Shown one piece after another: positions 1 through 5,651 of a stretch of DNA of 5,651 nt (positions are counted from its first letter, which is position 1; every line of letters starts with the position of its first letter). Both the position numbers and the translations under genes were made by a program. Source of the stretch: Bacteroidota bacterium (GTDB taxonomy: Bacteria; Bacteroidota; Bacteroidia; Flavobacteriales; Flavobacteriaceae); contig JAJYSO010000138.1 in the NCBI GenBank assembly GCA_021793535.1, positions 1-5,651 of the forward strand, in the 5' to 3' direction. The notes beneath the pieces were generated by a model. The model had not been told where the DNA came from and ran no database searches. It saw nothing but the letters and a program-made list of their open reading frames with translations.

Positions 1-318
1 CGCCCATGCTTCACAGTCGGTCAGCGCAATTACGTTTTCAATGGGGAAGACCTTTTTAAATAGAGCCAAAGGAGCGATGACGACGTTTCCGGGAGTAAAA
101 AATTGAGTGGTAATATCGTTGCCTTTGTAATCGATAACATGTGCGCGGGCCAACCCGGATTTCAGAATAAAATAATGATTGCTGGGTTGGTTTAACCGAA
201 TGAGACGCTCTCCTTTTTGAAAACTTTTGAAATAGTGTTTTTCTTTGATCTTTTGTAAGATTGGAGGCGTGATGAGCGGATGTTTGTAAACCTGTTTAAA
301 GAGGATGTCATCATTCAT
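1..318 (-). CDS. Crp/Fnr-family transcriptional regulator, N-terminal 106 residues (3' end beyond window)
   Basis: The minus-strand frame from an ATG at 318 stays open to base 1, giving 106 residues; the rest of the gene lies outside. The visible part matches the cyclic-nucleotide-binding-like beta-roll of Crp/Fnr regulators: QKGERLI at about 34-40, then HYFILKSGLARAHVIDYKGND at about 48-68 (the usual 'F.L.sG..r.y..d..G.e' pattern), then TTQFFTPGNVV at about 70-80. The helix-turn-helix domain, expected near residues 150-200, is not visible, so DNA binding is inferred from the family. The start is well fixed: an in-frame stop lies at 340-342 and this is the only start codon after it. There is no Shine-Dalgarno sequence. 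The gene begins 43 bases after the stop of the DUF4249 lipoprotein gene on the same strand, so it could be co-transcribed or have its own promoter. In Bacteroidota such proteins often lack conserved cAMP contacts; the ligand here is unknown. Confidence 0.88.
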   Translation of the reverse strand, partial: MNDDILFKQVYKHPLITPPILQKIKEKHYFKSFQKGERLIRLNQPSNHYFILKSGLARAHVIDYKGNDITTQFFTPGNVVIAPLALFKKVFPIENVIALTDCEAWA

Positions 319-322
319 GGTA

Positions 323-357
323 AAAAGATAGGTTGTATATCACTCGTATTTGAAAAC
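323..357 (-). promoter_or_regulatory. Possible weak Bacteroidota-type promoter for the Crp/Fnr gene
   Basis: Reading the minus strand, TATCTTTT (330-323) differs by one base from the Bacteroidota -7 element TAnnTTTG. A TTTTC run (356-352), also one base off the -33 TTTG element, lies about 21 bases upstream. The -7-like element ends only four bases before the ATG, so a transcript would be leaderless or nearly so. Both elements are imperfect and the region is AT-rich, so a chance match is quite possible. Confidence 0.2.
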
Positions 358-361
358 TGTG

Positions 362-1168
362 TTATTCGATCACATAGGTATATTCAAAGACCTGAGAAAT
401 CCGAAAGTATCCCAAGGGAAAATTTTCTGGATGCTCTACATTGACCATATTCCCGCGTACCGTTGTGGGGGCAGTGGCAAAAGGATTATTGGTCATATCA
501 CTTTGGTCTAACAAAATAGAAAGATAGCGATAAAAATTTTTACCGACCCCATGGATCTGGATTTGCAGAGAATCGCCCGGATCGAATTTTTCGTTGTATA
601 AGGTGGTTACTTGATTTCCATTATACTGCTCGTCATCCGTAATGGTGAGCGCTTTCCCGTGCTTGGAAAGATAAGAAAAAAGATAATAATCTTCGGTATC
701 TCCCGGATCGCTATAGCGCACTTTTAGCAATACCTCCTCTGTGTCGAAAATACCCTCCTCTTGTTCCACGCCCAGAATGGGGACGGTGGGGTAGAGTTGT
801 GTGGTGCCTTCATATTGCTGCCCTTCCGTTTCGATATGCAACGTATAATCCTGGGCGTAAATCATGGGAATTTGCTCTTGGTATACACCGGGATTTTTGG
901 AGGATTCGGGAAGGCTGATGTTTTCTCCGTTGACCCTTATAGAGACCTTGGCCTGACGTACTTTTGGAATGGAATCTTGAAAATAAGGCGCGGTCTTACT
1001 GAGTATTACGCGCAGTTCTCCCATGGCGTTATGCCCTCGTTGCACTGCTGTTGCTTCAACCACCAGCCGAGGATCTTCTGTGGCTAAGTCTACATCGACC
1101 ACATCCTCGCAGGCCTGTAATCCAAGCAGGAGGCCAAGGGTCATCAAAAGCGTGATCATCTTGTTCAT
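362..1168 (-). CDS. DUF4249-family outer-membrane lipoprotein, partner of the TonB-dependent receptor
   Basis: This 268-residue protein starts with a lipoprotein signal peptide: N-K near the start, a hydrophobic stretch (about 4-16), then the lipobox LQAC with the lipidated cysteine at 20. The next residues (EDVVDVD) are acidic, which fits the lipoprotein export signals that place Bacteroidota lipoproteins on the cell surface; surface location is inferred. Residues about 30-130 look like a beta-rich, immunoglobulin-like N-terminal part (alternating strands, PRLVVEATAV). The C-terminus has the family-type ending with RGNMVNVEHP then PLGYFRISQV (about 238-260). I recognise this as DUF4249, a family regularly encoded directly after TonB-dependent receptors and thought to play a SusD-like accessory role; no biochemical function is established as far as I know. 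Only three bases separate its ATG from the receptor stop, so the two are surely one transcript and probably translationally coupled. An alternative start is Met4. Length is towards the short end of what I expect for the family. Confidence 0.87.
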   Translation of the reverse strand: MNKMITLLMTLGLLLGLQACEDVVDVDLATEDPRLVVEATAVQRGHNAMGELRVILSKTAPYFQDSIPKVRQAKVSIRVNGENISLPESSKNPGVYQEQIPMIYAQDYTLHIETEGQQYEGTTQLYPTVPILGVEQEEGIFDTEEVLLKVRYSDPGDTEDYYLFSYLSKHGKALTITDDEQYNGNQVTTLYNEKFDPGDSLQIQIHGVGKNFYRYLSILLDQSDMTNNPFATAPTTVRGNMVNVEHPENFPLGYFRISQVFEYTYVIE

Positions 1169-1171
1169 AAG

Positions 1172-3544
1172 TTAAAATTTAAAGCGATAGGAGACCGATG
1201 GGATGATGCCAAAAATGGAGAGGCGTTTGGCTTCATTTATACCGGTTTTTTCATTTTCAGCGAAGTTGAGTGAGGCAGCGTTCTTGCGGTTATATACGTT
1301 GTACAAGCTAAAAACCCATTCCCCTTTCCATCTTCGATGTGCAGGTTGGTCCGGTGTTAAAATGGCGGAGAGATCCAGATGGTGAAAGTCGAATAAACGA
1401 TTGGTGTTGCGGCTTCCATAGTTGGGAATGTTCTGCCCTTCGTATACATACTGGCTTACCGGATAGGTGACCGGTTGTCCAGTTTGGTATACAAAAACAG
1501 CGGAAAATTCCCATTTTTTATTGAAGGTATAGTTTCCGGTGATCGCTAAATCATGGGTTTTGTCCCAAGGAGAGCGGTACCAGTCTCCATTATTGATACC
1601 GGGCTCATTTGCCGTTCTTCCCGGGGTGCGCTGTTCGGATTTTGATAGGGTATAAGCAATCCATCCGGTCAAATCTCCACTGTTTTTTTTCAGTAGGATT
1701 TCCAGACCATAAGCCCGTGCTTCCCCGTTTAAAATGATGCGCTCTACCGCGTCATTCGTAATTAAATCCGCACCGGAAATGTAATCGATTCGATTTTTGA
1801 AATCTTTAAAATAAACCTCGGCTTCCAATCGTAGATCCTCTTTTTTAAAATCGTGAAAATAACCTGCGGCATACTGATTGACACGTAAGGGCTTAATGTA
1901 TTTTCCACTGGGTGCCCACAGGTTATAAGGGGTGGGAGAGTTGCTGTTGGTCAACATCTGTAGGTATTGATGCAAGCGTTGAAAGCTGGCCTTAAAGGCG
2001 TTGTTCTGGTCAAATTTGTAGGAGAAAGAAAGCCGGGGCTCTAGGTGATAAAACGTTTTGAGTACCTTGCTTCTTGGAGCTTGATAGGTCTCTACAATCG
2101 GGGCTTCTTCATAGATTCCAAGCGCTTCATTATAACGTACCGGCTGATCATTTTCATAGACATTGATTTGCTGCTGCCCGAGTCTGTTCGATTGGTTCAA
2201 GCGCAACCCGTAGTTTATCGACCAATCCTTGGAGAGCTTTTGCTGGACTTCTGCATATATGGCGTTCTGCCAGGTGTATTTTTTGGTAAATTGGCGTTCA
2301 ATAATTCCCGAATCTTGACCGGTGGGCTGAATATGACCCGGGTTAAAAAAGTAGTATTTGGAATTGATTCCGTAATTGAAGCTCAGGTTTTTGGAAAGCT
2401 TGTGTTTGAAATCATAGATGAGGTTGAGGTTTTTTATGCCACTGTGGTAGATAAAATCAAGTGGATCCAAGACCAATTTATTTTGAAAATCGGAATAAAT
2501 CACATAAAGATTGGCCGTCAGGGCCTCGCTGAAATGATGCTCCCAACGCACATTGGCCACAGCATTTCCATAACTGGTTTTAAACCGGTTGCTGATGTTG
2601 AAAATATCTCGTCCAAAATACCCCGAAAAGTACAGCGTATTGTTAGTGTTGAGCTGGTAGTCCAATTTTGTGTTGAGATCGTAAAAATAGGCTGAATTAT
2701 CTTGGTTAGCCAAAGCCAAAAACAAGTGTGCATACGAACTTCTCGCGGCGATTAAAAAAGCGCTTTTTTCTTTTTGGAGCGGCCCTTCGACAAGTGCTTT
2801 GGCACTGACTACTCCTATGCTCCCTTCTGCTTTGTATCGTTGGTGATCGCCAGAACGCTGTTGAATGTCTAATACGGAGGAGGCTCTACCTCCGTAGCGG
2901 GCGGGAATACCACCTTTGTATAGCTTTATGGATTGCTGAGCATCCGCATTAAAAACGGAAAAAAATCCGAACAAGTGGGAAGGGTTGTAAAGGGTGGCAT
3001 TGTCCAGTAAAATTAAATTTTGATCTGCACTGCCACCCCGCACGTTGAACCCTGTGGAGAGCTCCCCGCCACTGCTGATCCCCGGTAGAAGTAATAGGGA
3101 TTTAACCACGTCGGCTTCACCGAGTACAGTAGGGAGTTTTTTAACGGATTCGGGTGGAATAGCGGCGACACTCATTTGAGCCGATCGCAGAGATTCAGTT
3201 GTAGAGTGGTCTGTGATCAATACCTCGCTTAGATTTTCAGAAGAAGGAGTCAAGCTGATGTTTAGATTCTTATCTTCCATGACCTGAAGGGTCTTGGTGA
3301 CTTCTTGATAGCCTAAAAATGCAAAGGTGATTTGATAGGTTCCCTTTGCCAGCTGTAAGCTATACTTCCCATTTTTGTCCGTGACGGCTCCCTTCTTGTG
3401 CTTTGGCATGTGAACACTGACGTCTACACCGGCTAGAATTGCTCCAGTTGTCTGGTCGGTTACATACCCTTGTATGTTGATATTTTCCTGAGCGTGGACC
3501 CCTAAAAAAAGCAAACAAAGACAGGCTGAAATAAGGATGCGCAT
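1172..3544 (-). CDS. TonB-dependent outer-membrane receptor with carboxypeptidase-regulatory-like N-terminal domain
   Basis: This 790-residue protein is a ligand-gated outer-membrane importer energised by TonB. In order: signal peptide about 1-18 with likely cleavage after VHA; a CarboxypepD_reg-like beta-sandwich about 22-98 (IQGYVTDQTTGAILAGVDV, TDKNGKYSL, FAFLGYQ), typical of Bacteroidota receptors; a short linker with a TonB-box-like SEVLIT near 106-111; a plug domain about 120-228 (LPTVLGEADVVKSLLLLPGI, FNVRGGSADQNLILLDNA, NPSHLFGFFSVFN, KGGIPARYGGRASSVLDI); and a 22-strand-type barrel about 235-790 rich in alternating aromatic residues. It ends in SYRFKF, and the terminal Phe fits the outer-membrane insertion signal, so the stop is genuine. 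The ATG at 3544 is fixed by an in-frame stop at 3557-3559; there is no Shine-Dalgarno sequence. The 'NPSHLFGFFSVFN' plug type is the one I associate with DUF4249 partners, and that gene follows directly. The substrate cannot be deduced. No truncation or frameshift is seen. Confidence 0.95.
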   Translation of the reverse strand: MRILISACLCLLFLGVHAQENINIQGYVTDQTTGAILAGVDVSVHMPKHKKGAVTDKNGKYSLQLAKGTYQITFAFLGYQEVTKTLQVMEDKNLNISLTPSSENLSEVLITDHSTTESLRSAQMSVAAIPPESVKKLPTVLGEADVVKSLLLLPGISSGGELSTGFNVRGGSADQNLILLDNATLYNPSHLFGFFSVFNADAQQSIKLYKGGIPARYGGRASSVLDIQQRSGDHQRYKAEGSIGVVSAKALVEGPLQKEKSAFLIAARSSYAHLFLALANQDNSAYFYDLNTKLDYQLNTNNTLYFSGYFGRDIFNISNRFKTSYGNAVANVRWEHHFSEALTANLYVIYSDFQNKLVLDPLDFIYHSGIKNLNLIYDFKHKLSKNLSFNYGINSKYYFFNPGHIQPTGQDSGIIERQFTKKYTWQNAIYAEVQQKLSKDWSINYGLRLNQSNRLGQQQINVYENDQPVRYNEALGIYEEAPIVETYQAPRSKVLKTFYHLEPRLSFSYKFDQNNAFKASFQRLHQYLQMLTNSNSPTPYNLWAPSGKYIKPLRVNQYAAGYFHDFKKEDLRLEAEVYFKDFKNRIDYISGADLITNDAVERIILNGEARAYGLEILLKKNSGDLTGWIAYTLSKSEQRTPGRTANEPGINNGDWYRSPWDKTHDLAITGNYTFNKKWEFSAVFVYQTGQPVTYPVSQYVYEGQNIPNYGSRNTNRLFDFHHLDLSAILTPDQPAHRRWKGEWVFSLYNVYNRKNAASLNFAENEKTGINEAKRLSIFGIIPSVSYRFKF

Positions 3545-3563
3545 TAAACTGTAATTTTAAGAT

Positions 3564-3573
3564 AAGAGTGGAG
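3564..3573 (-). repeat. Direct repeat copy proximal to the receptor gene (CTCCACTCTT on minus strand)
   Basis: The minus strand reads CTCCACTCTT here, exactly repeated at 3630-3621 in the same orientation, 57 bases further upstream. This copy ends about 20 bases before the receptor start codon, so if transcribed it would be in the leader, and if a protein site it would overlap the promoter or ribosome-entry zone. Exact 10-base repeats are uncommon by chance in a gap this short (my estimate is a few per cent). Confidence 0.4.
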
Positions 3574-3600
3574 TAACGCAAAAGGCAAGATAACTATTTT

Positions 3601-3623
3601 CTTGTCCTTAAAAGGAAAACAAG
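3601..3623. promoter_or_regulatory. Imperfect dyad, possible operator upstream of the receptor gene
   Basis: The plus strand reads CTTG, then TCCTT-AA-AAGGA, then AAA and CAAG: an inner dyad with five-base arms flanked by outer CTTG/CAAG arms, offset by a three-base internal loop on one side. The two-base centre is too tight for the full RNA hairpin, so a DNA-level operator is the better reading. It touches the distal direct repeat. Dyads with arms of this size arise by chance in a gap of this length, so support is weak. Confidence 0.2.
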
Positions 3624-3630
3624 AGTGGAG
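3621..3630 (-). repeat. Direct repeat copy distal to the receptor gene (CTCCACTCTT on minus strand)
   Basis: This is the second exact copy of the 10-base repeat, with the same orientation as the copy nearer the receptor gene. It lies immediately beside the dyad at 3601-3623. The flanking bases differ between the two copies, so the conserved unit is only about ten bases, the size of a single protein-binding half-site or operator. Confidence 0.4.
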
Positions 3631-3773
3631 AAGATGGCTTTTTATTGCTATAGGGACCATGGGCTCAGAAATCAAAAGAGGTTTGCGTTATAACCCTGAG
3701 GATTGTGTTTTAGTATAGGTCAGACCTTTAATCTTCAGTTCATTATCTTTTCTTTATCGGGGATAACCCGGTG

Positions 3774-4229
3774 TCAGCTGCTTTTTTTGGCTGCAAAACT
3801 CGTGGGAAGGCCGATACAGACCACAAGTATAGCTATGGCAAGTAAGGCGTTCGGCCAGTCGGGTGCTTGAGTGGGAATGCTGCTCAGTCGAATAATTATT
3901 TGAGTGGTGATCAACCAAGCCGTAAGCCCAATTAAAAGGGCGTTCAGCAGGATGCTGTATTGTAGAAAAGCCCACTTGGGATATATCCAGAAAAAACAAA
4001 ACACACAGGCAAAGACAATCATAAAATGAAAGAACGTTCCGAAAAATAGCATTTTATCGCCTGCGGTGTAAGCTTCTTTTCCCCATACTCCACTGGCGAT
4101 ATAGATCAGGAGTTGTCGGGGAGAGATGCCTGCTGCAAACCAAGCTTGAATACTGGCGGCCGATAAGTCGAGTGTACCGGCAATCAATGTTGTTAGGATC
4201 ACGGGCTTCCAAGGCACAGGCTTGTTCAT
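3774..4229 (-). CDS. Small integral membrane protein with four predicted transmembrane segments, function unknown
   Basis: This 151-residue protein is very hydrophobic, with four likely membrane helices at about 9-33, 60-83, 87-113 and 127-146, a short soluble loop at 34-59 and a basic C-terminal tail (AAKKSS). It carries a pattern I remember from a widespread family of unnamed four-helix bacterial proteins: an acidic residue in helix 1 (AGTLDLSAA, Asp21), the loop IASGVWGKEAYTAG (44-57), a histidine in helix 2 (FFHFMIVF, His68) and a Pro-containing end after helix 3 (SSIP). Some relatives may be listed near the DUF1440/YagU group; I am unsure of that link. Helix 2 also contains a CVFC motif (75-78). 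The ATG at 4229 is preceded by a purine-rich AAAAGAGAAG that may serve as a weak ribosome site, and an in-frame stop lies at 4275-4277. It has untranslated gaps of 150 and 229 bases on its two sides and is probably its own transcription unit. Confidence 0.8.
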   Translation of the reverse strand: MNKPVPWKPVILTTLIAGTLDLSAASIQAWFAAGISPRQLLIYIASGVWGKEAYTAGDKMLFFGTFFHFMIVFACVFCFFWIYPKWAFLQYSILLNALLIGLTAWLITTQIIIRLSSIPTQAPDWPNALLAIAILVVCIGLPTSFAAKKSS

Positions 4230-4379
4230 AGCTTCTCTTTTAGATGGATTTGTAAGATATTGATTTTTAATAGTCTAAGCGCTAATTTTTTGATTTATTT
4301 GTTTTTTTTAATTGGAAATGAATCCGATGATGTGCCGCCAAGATGATCGATTGTGGCTAAAAGGGATTGTCCTTTCAGA
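4230..4379. other. 150-base intergenic region, AT-rich centre
   Basis: No gene is seen here. The centre (about 4261-4316) is strongly AT-rich with long T-runs on the plus strand (A-runs on the minus strand), a composition common just upstream of promoters; it lies 30-90 bases before the membrane-protein start. No TAnnTTTG element is found on the minus strand. Just after the peptidase stop, AAAGG and CCTTT (4371-4375 and 4360-4364) could pair around a six-base loop and are followed by a single T then A, too weak to call a terminator. Confidence 0.5.
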
Positions 4380-5651
4380 TCAATTCCGGTTCCGGATCTG
4401 GTTTAAGGTATAGTTTAAGACCCTGTCTTTCTGTTCTATATAATCTTCGAGCCTTTGTTCCACTGTATGGTCCGGTATGATTCCTCGACCCGGTTTTTGG
4501 TCCGAGAGCTCACGGACGTCTTGTTCCAAATTGACCACGGAGAAAGATAACGATAACCCGGTGTGGGGTAATTGATAGGTGATGTTGTAATGTCCGGTGT
4601 GTCCATAGTAACCTCCGCTGGTTTCCTGTCCGATCAGCACGGCTTTGCGGTCGCTTTTCATCATGGCCGCATAATGTGAGGCAGCGGAGGCGACAAAAGG
4701 GTCGATGAGTACGTAAATATGGTGTTTGAATCGATCCGGATGAGGCTTCCACACTGGATTATATGCAGGGTTTTGGTAATACCGATCTCCTTGTGGGCGA
4801 GTGAAGCGCTTTTTGGCTTCCGCTACTTGTTCAGCAACGGAAGTACCCGGTAGCCTTAGCTGCTCGGGGAAAGGGAAATGATACCCTCGGGTATAGGCTT
4901 GGGTATTTTCCCGGAACTTCCGGGAGGTCATATAGGAGTAAAGCAGTAATTCACAAGGGTCGATTCCTCCCCCGTTTCCCCGAATATCTACGATTAAGTT
5001 TTGGGTTTTTTGCTGTTTCAACTCTTTGAAAACACGGCCTAGAAAAGCTGCAAAATCCTTATAAGCAGGGCTGCCTTCTCTCCCGATGGCGAAACTGCTG
5101 ACTCGGAGGTAACCAATATCGGATTCCAGAAATTCGAAGAAATATAAATTTTGTTCTTTTTGCTCGACCTCAAGACGAGAACGTTTTTCATATTGCTTTT
5201 CAAATGTGGAATGGTCCGTGGCAGCTAAGCGGATGCTTTTTATACTCCCCTTGGAGGAATAGCGCAAGATGAACTCCTTTTGCCTGCCGTAGGCCAAATA
5301 GCTGTAATCGGCTAATTTTTGGGTTTGAAGAGCAGCGTATTTTCCGGTAGTATTGTAACCGTCTGTGCTGCGGAATTGCCCTACATCTTGAGCGAACACT
5401 TGGCTGTCAATGCCATTAATTGACAAGATTTGATCCCCTACTTGAAGGCCTTTGTAGGGAGCGTTTACCAGCAGAGCTCCTTCCATATACCGTAAAGGCA
5501 ATGGAAAAAATATGTTCTCCTTTTTTAAGTTGCGCTGAAGGCTATCTGGATAATCCAGGTTGTTGTGAAGGCTTCCGGTAAAATCTATGACCTTCCATAG
5601 TAGCTGGTAAAAATCACGATAAGAGGTTTGGGCGGTGATCTTTTTTCGCTG
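4380..5651 (-). CDS. S41-family (C-terminal-processing/tricorn-like) serine peptidase, N-terminus beyond window
   Basis: The frame is open from the TGA at 4380 to the window's last base: 423 residues, with the true start and any signal peptide outside. A TTG at 5501 falls inside the coding sequence, because 50 more in-frame codons precede it and fit the family (YRDFYQLLWKVIDF, SLHNN). Visible residues: a helical N-terminal part 1-50; a PDZ-like segment about 55-92 (ALLVNAPYKGLQVGDQILSI); then the S41 catalytic domain with GYLRVSSF (about 180-187), DIRGNGGG (222-229) and IDPFVASAASHYA (316-328), whose first Ser (residue 322, codon 4686-4688) aligns with the nucleophile of Tsp/CtpA. The following motif is ETSGGYYGHTG (343-353) rather than TFGKG, so the usual catalytic Lys is missing; GGYYG variants are familiar to me in Bacteroidota S41 proteins. 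It is probably exported and acts in the periplasm or at the envelope, but the targeting signal is not visible. Substrate unknown. Confidence 0.9.
   Translation of the reverse strand, partial: QRKKITAQTSYRDFYQLLWKVIDFTGSLHNNLDYPDSLQRNLKKENIFFPLPLRYMEGALLVNAPYKGLQVGDQILSINGIDSQVFAQDVGQFRSTDGYNTTGKYAALQTQKLADYSYLAYGRQKEFILRYSSKGSIKSIRLAATDHSTFEKQYEKRSRLEVEQKEQNLYFFEFLESDIGYLRVSSFAIGREGSPAYKDFAAFLGRVFKELKQQKTQNLIVDIRGNGGGIDPCELLLYSYMTSRKFRENTQAYTRGYHFPFPEQLRLPGTSVAEQVAEAKKRFTRPQGDRYYQNPAYNPVWKPHPDRFKHHIYVLIDPFVASAASHYAAMMKSDRKAVLIGQETSGGYYGHTGHYNITYQLPHTGLSLSFSVVNLEQDVRELSDQKPGRGIIPDHTVEQRLEDYIEQKDRVLNYTLNQIRNRN

Larger units (their letters stand above)
3545..3773. other. 229-base intergenic region upstream of the receptor operon
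   Basis: No convincing gene lies here on either strand. It is the only gap long enough to hold the control region of the receptor/DUF4249 pair. It contains a 10-base direct repeat (annotated separately) and small dyads: TCCTT-AA-AAGGA (3605-3616), the palindrome GTTATAAC (3687-3694), and AGGTC-A-GACCT (3717-3727). I searched the minus strand by eye for the Bacteroidota -7 element TAnnTTTG and found no match with fewer than two mismatches, so no promoter is assigned. Just after the membrane-protein stop there is a CGGG/CCCG hairpin (3758-3770 area) but no following T-run on the transcribed strand, so it is not called a terminator. Confidence 0.6.

Noticed and set aside
2045..2695. A 216-codon plus-strand open frame antisense to the receptor gene
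   Set aside because: It lies entirely inside the convincing receptor coding sequence and has no family signature or start signal; it is a shadow frame.
3634..3693. A 19-codon plus-strand open frame preceded by GGAG
   Set aside because: The GGAG is only three bases from the ATG, the peptide has no recognisable features, and it falls where a control region is expected.
3717..3727. AGGTC-A-GACCT dyad as an operator or terminator
   Set aside because: Five-base arms are expected by chance in this gap and no T-run follows; kept only as a note in the intergenic entry.
3762..3774. GATAACCCGGTGT also occurs at 4552-4564
   Set aside because: A 13-base exact match somewhere in a window of this size has an appreciable chance probability (about one in four by my estimate); one copy overlaps the end of one gene and the other lies inside the peptidase gene, with no shared context.
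4360..4375. AAAGG/CCTTT hairpin after the peptidase stop as an intrinsic terminator
   Set aside because: The stem has five pairs with only two G-C, and only one further T follows the CCTTT arm on the transcribed strand.
5499..5501. TTG as the start codon of the peptidase
   Set aside because: The frame remains open for 50 more codons up to the window edge, and those residues fit the family's N-terminal helical region, so the gene is simply cut by the edge.

Overview
This window looks like a piece of a Bacteroidota (Bacteroidetes) chromosome. The evidence is a TonB-dependent receptor with an N-terminal carboxypeptidase-regulatory-like domain, followed at once by a DUF4249-type lipoprotein; a Bacteroidota-style Crp/Fnr regulator; an S41 peptidase with a GGYYGHTG-type C-terminal signature; and start sites with weak or no Shine-Dalgarno sequence. 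Composition is moderate, with AT-rich gaps. I cannot place it below phylum level. All five supportable genes lie on the minus strand, so transcription runs from high to low coordinates.

Layout in the direction of transcription: (1) 5651-4380, an S41-family peptidase whose N-terminus lies beyond the window edge. Its frame stays open to the last base, so an apparent TTG start at 5501 is not a real start. (2) A 150-base AT-rich gap. (3) 4229-3774, a 151-residue protein with four predicted membrane segments and no assigned function. (4) A 229-base gap (3773-3545) holding a 10-base direct repeat and several small dyads, the likeliest place for the control region of the next genes. (5) 3544-1172, a 790-residue TonB-dependent outer-membrane receptor. 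(6) 1168-362, a 268-residue DUF4249 lipoprotein whose ATG follows the receptor stop after only three bases, in the same reading frame. (7) 318-1, the first 106 residues of a Crp/Fnr-family regulator, cut by the left edge.

The core of the window is the receptor/lipoprotein pair. By analogy with SusC/SusD it is probably a two-part outer-membrane import machine: a barrel driven by TonB and a lipoprotein partner at the cell surface. Its substrate cannot be read from this sequence. The Crp/Fnr gene 43 bases downstream could be a local regulator or an independent gene. The peptidase and the small membrane protein are separated by untranslated gaps and show no clear functional tie to the pair. I found no RNA gene, CRISPR array, mobile element or clear intrinsic terminator. 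Nothing here amounts to a demonstrably new system; the best leads are the uncharacterised receptor/DUF4249 pair and the repeat-bearing region upstream of it.
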